Shown piece by piece: positions 62,194-64,000 of a DNA stretch of 64,000 nucleotides. The notes beneath the pieces were generated by a model. It was not told the DNA's origin. It searched no databases and saw nothing but the letters and a program-made list of their open reading frames with translations. Source of the stretch: Shewanella psychromarinicola (GTDB lineage Bacteria; Pseudomonadota; Gammaproteobacteria; Enterobacterales; Shewanellaceae). The stretch covers positions 3,720,001-3,784,000 of the forward strand of contig NZ_CP034073.1 in NCBI RefSeq assembly GCF_003855155.1, written 5' to 3'. Each line of letters starts with the position of its first letter. The stretch's first letter is position 1. The position numbers were made by a program, and so were the translations under genes.

Positions 62194-62790
62194 ATGCCGA
62201 ATTTAAACAATATTTTTATGGTTGATGATGACCTCGCGATCCTTGATTCAATGCAATTTATGCTTTTGCAATACGGTTTCAACTTACAAATATACCCATC
62301 AGCTAATCAATTCCTTGCCAATAGTGATATATCTCAGCCAGGCTGTCTTATTGTTGACAGTAAAATGCCGGAAATCACCGGCCAAGAATTGCAACAAACA
62401 CTCGTCAAAGGTAAAAGTCCGTTAGGGATTATTTTTCTGACCGGCCATGGTGATCTGCCGATGGCGGTTCAGGCATTTAGACAAGGTGCCTGTGATTTTT
62501 TTCAAAAACCGGTAAAAGGAATAGAGCTTGTTAGTGCAATAGAGAAAGCATTAGCTACTAGCAAATACACATTTGAAGCAATGCAATTAAGGCAACGTTA
62601 CAGCACCCTAACCGAAAGAGAAAATCAGGTGCTACATCTATTAATTGATGGAAAAACCAATAAGAAAATGGCAGATATTCTGTTTGTATCGTTGCGAACC
62701 ATAGAGGTTCACCGTTCAAAAATAATTAAAAAGCTCCAGGTACGTAATGCAGCTGAGTTAGCCAAATTCAGTCCCTTACTTGTTGACTAG
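62194..62790 (+). CDS. thsR: ThsR/TtrR-like response regulator (FixJ/NarL type)
   Basis: The 198-residue regulator has a receiver (D12/D13, phospho-site D55 in IVDSKMP, lysine in FQKPV) and a LuxR-type helix-turn-helix (about 135-190: LTERENQVLHLLIDGKTNK, then TIEVHRSKIIKKL). It pairs with the divergent ThsS-like kinase and should activate psrABC. The intergenic region has a dyad TGCG-TGT-CGCA at 62092-62102 that could be an operator. Start ATG at 62194 is the family start (MPNLNNIFMVDDD). Confidence 0.88.
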   Translation: MPNLNNIFMVDDDLAILDSMQFMLLQYGFNLQIYPSANQFLANSDISQPGCLIVDSKMPEITGQELQQTLVKGKSPLGIIFLTGHGDLPMAVQAFRQGACDFFQKPVKGIELVSAIEKALATSKYTFEAMQLRQRYSTLTERENQVLHLLIDGKTNKKMADILFVSLRTIEVHRSKIIKKLQVRNAAELAKFSPLLVD

Positions 62791-63461
62791 CAAATTTCAT
62801 TGATTATTTAGTGGTTACTTAACTGGATATTTAAGCTGCACTACTAAAGGTTATTTGTTCTACGTGAATAATCGATAACGCAACACAAGCAAACCAACAG
62901 CGCTATTAAATCAAGTTTTTGGATAATATGAGATAACGTTACAAACGTCCTTGTATAACCCTGTCGACTTAATTAAATTATATTCAATAGCATCAGCAAT
63001 ACTTTCTCTCTTTCGCTGATGCTATCTTTAATTCATAAAATGCGATGTTAAGTTACACCAGATGATGTTCTGAGTCGTTTGCACGCTGCCCTAACCTTGT
63101 TCTGGCTCTCTTTAGTGAAGATATTCGCGCATACGCCTTGTTTGTTCATGCCTCAATTCACCACTAATAGCATTTGTAGCAATACTCTTCGACCCACAGC
63201 GACAATTAACACAGTCAGTTTTGTCGCTTATGTCATATTTGACACAATAAAATGACAATTTATGATTTCCTTAATAAAACTATGACGTTAAAATTAAATA
63301 TAAAAACATTAAACTGTTTATAATCATAAGCTTAATAAGTATTGTTATTTTTATTTTAATCTGACTGATGTTGGCCCAGCTATTGCTATTACTAAGTATG
63401 TTCGCAATCTACTTTATAGATTAGATTTGGATTAACTTAACCACTTTTTTGGAGTAATAAC
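62791..63461. other. Long intergenic region between thsR and peroxiredoxin gene
   Basis: About 670 bp with no recognised gene. It holds the hairpin at 62987-63025 and an AT-rich leader just before the peroxiredoxin start (GGAG at 63451). A small RNA is possible but unsupported. Confidence 0.4.
62987..63025 (+). terminator. Long-loop hairpin after thsR
   Basis: ATAGCATCAGC (62987-62997) pairs perfectly with GCTGATGCTAT (63015-63025) around a 17-nt pyrimidine-rich loop, followed by CTTTAATT. It lies about 200 bp after thsR and may be a terminator or an RNA structure. Confidence 0.5.
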
Positions 63462-64000
63462 ATGACTGATTCTATTGTTTCTTTTCCACAATTAAACCGA
63501 CCCGCTCCGGCATTTAATACCAAGACCACACATGGCATGCGTTCACTCACTGACTATAAAGGCAAGTGGCTAGTATTGTTCTCTCATCCGGCTGATTTTA
63601 CGCCTGTTTGTACTACAGAGTTTATCGGTTTTGCCCAACGTGCAGAAGAATTTGCCCAGCTTAATACCGAATTATTAGGTTTATCCATCGACAGTATTCA
63701 TTCACACATCGCTTGGGTACGGAATATTGAAGAAAACTTCGGTGTTGAAATTACCTTCCCTATTATTTCCGACTTATCAATGGAAGTGGCTAAAGCCTAC
63801 GGCATGATCCAACCCGGTGCGAGTGATACCGCGGCCGTCCGCGCGACCTTCATTATTGATCCTGAGGGTATTTTACGTGCCATGGTGTATTACCCAATGA
63901 GTAATGGCCGCTCTATCGATGAATTTGTTCGATTAGTCAAAGCATTGCAAACCAGTGACGCCAATGGCGTTGCCACCCCAGAAAACTGGCAGCCTGGTGA
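63462..64000 (+). CDS. Peroxiredoxin, 1-Cys (Prx6-like), cut by window end
   Basis: The frame starts at ATG 63462 (GGAG 7 nt upstream) and is still open at the last base, 179 codons seen. It has the peroxidatic Cys motif ADFTPVCTTEF with C50, the SIDSIHSHIAWVRNIEENFG segment and the late arginine region AAVRATFIIDPEG (R about 125). No second cysteine is seen in the visible part, which suits a 1-Cys Prx6-type enzyme. It reduces peroxides, possibly protecting metal and FeS enzymes. The C-terminus lies outside the window. Confidence 0.92.
   Translation, partial: MTDSIVSFPQLNRPAPAFNTKTTHGMRSLTDYKGKWLVLFSHPADFTPVCTTEFIGFAQRAEEFAQLNTELLGLSIDSIHSHIAWVRNIEENFGVEITFPIISDLSMEVAKAYGMIQPGASDTAAVRATFIIDPEGILRAMVYYPMSNGRSIDEFVRLVKALQTSDANGVATPENWQPG

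Noticed and set aside
1..64000. CRISPR arrays, tRNA and rRNA genes, prophage or conjugation genes
   Set aside because: No regularly spaced repeats, cloverleaf sequences, ribosomal RNA stretches or phage/transfer proteins were recognised on either strand.

Overview
The window looks like a Shewanella-type marine gammaproteobacterial chromosome. The main evidence is a complete TMAO respiration locus in the torECAD order with torS-torT-torR and torF beside it, a psrABC-type sulfur reductase with a TtrS-like two-component pair, and a dense set of periplasmic copper genes in moderately AT-rich DNA. Every name here is from sequence reading alone; no database search was run.

Layout. Positions 1-6600 hold what I read as a decayed chromosomal integron: a 48-codon 5' stub of an integron integrase (6408-6554) with, to its left, genes all transcribed away from it (acyltransferase, a dead brnTA toxin-antitoxin pair, a GC-rich foreign MFS transporter, a 49-aa ORF, a GFA-family protein) and attC-like half sites between some of them. 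A roughly 430-bp repeat occurs at 4141 and again at 13365. Positions 6628-13170 encode a signalling operon: a giant hybrid kinase with three receiver domains, CheR, a stand-alone CheB domain, and a receiver-GGDEF protein. Positions 14127-15716 encode an FNT channel fused to a CBS pair.

Positions 16113-19099 form a bufferin (DUF2282/DUF692/DUF2063) copper-RiPP operon coupled to an ECF sigma factor and its putative anti-sigma factor; the DUF2063 gene carries a 1-nt frameshift. After an exported protein of unknown function, a GST and a GAF-GGDEF protein, 22927-39419 form a copper island: copD, copC, a copB relic, DUF411 proteins (one frameshifted, one decayed), three small exported Cys-rich proteins, a cusA relic, intact cusCBA, a membrane-anchored cupredoxin, copA and a MerR regulator. 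An IS1595-family element sits exactly at the start codon of the cupredoxin gene.

Positions 39891-55800 hold an alpha/beta hydrolase, the tor locus with three near-identical putative TorR boxes (before torE, torR and torF), a YjjI/YjjW glycyl radical enzyme pair and a LysR regulator. Positions 56087-62790 hold psrABC and the divergent thsS/thsR-like regulators. The window ends inside a peroxiredoxin gene. The functional themes are copper handling, anaerobic respiration of TMAO and sulfur oxyanions, and c-di-GMP or chemosensory-type signalling. No tRNA, rRNA or CRISPR array was recognised.
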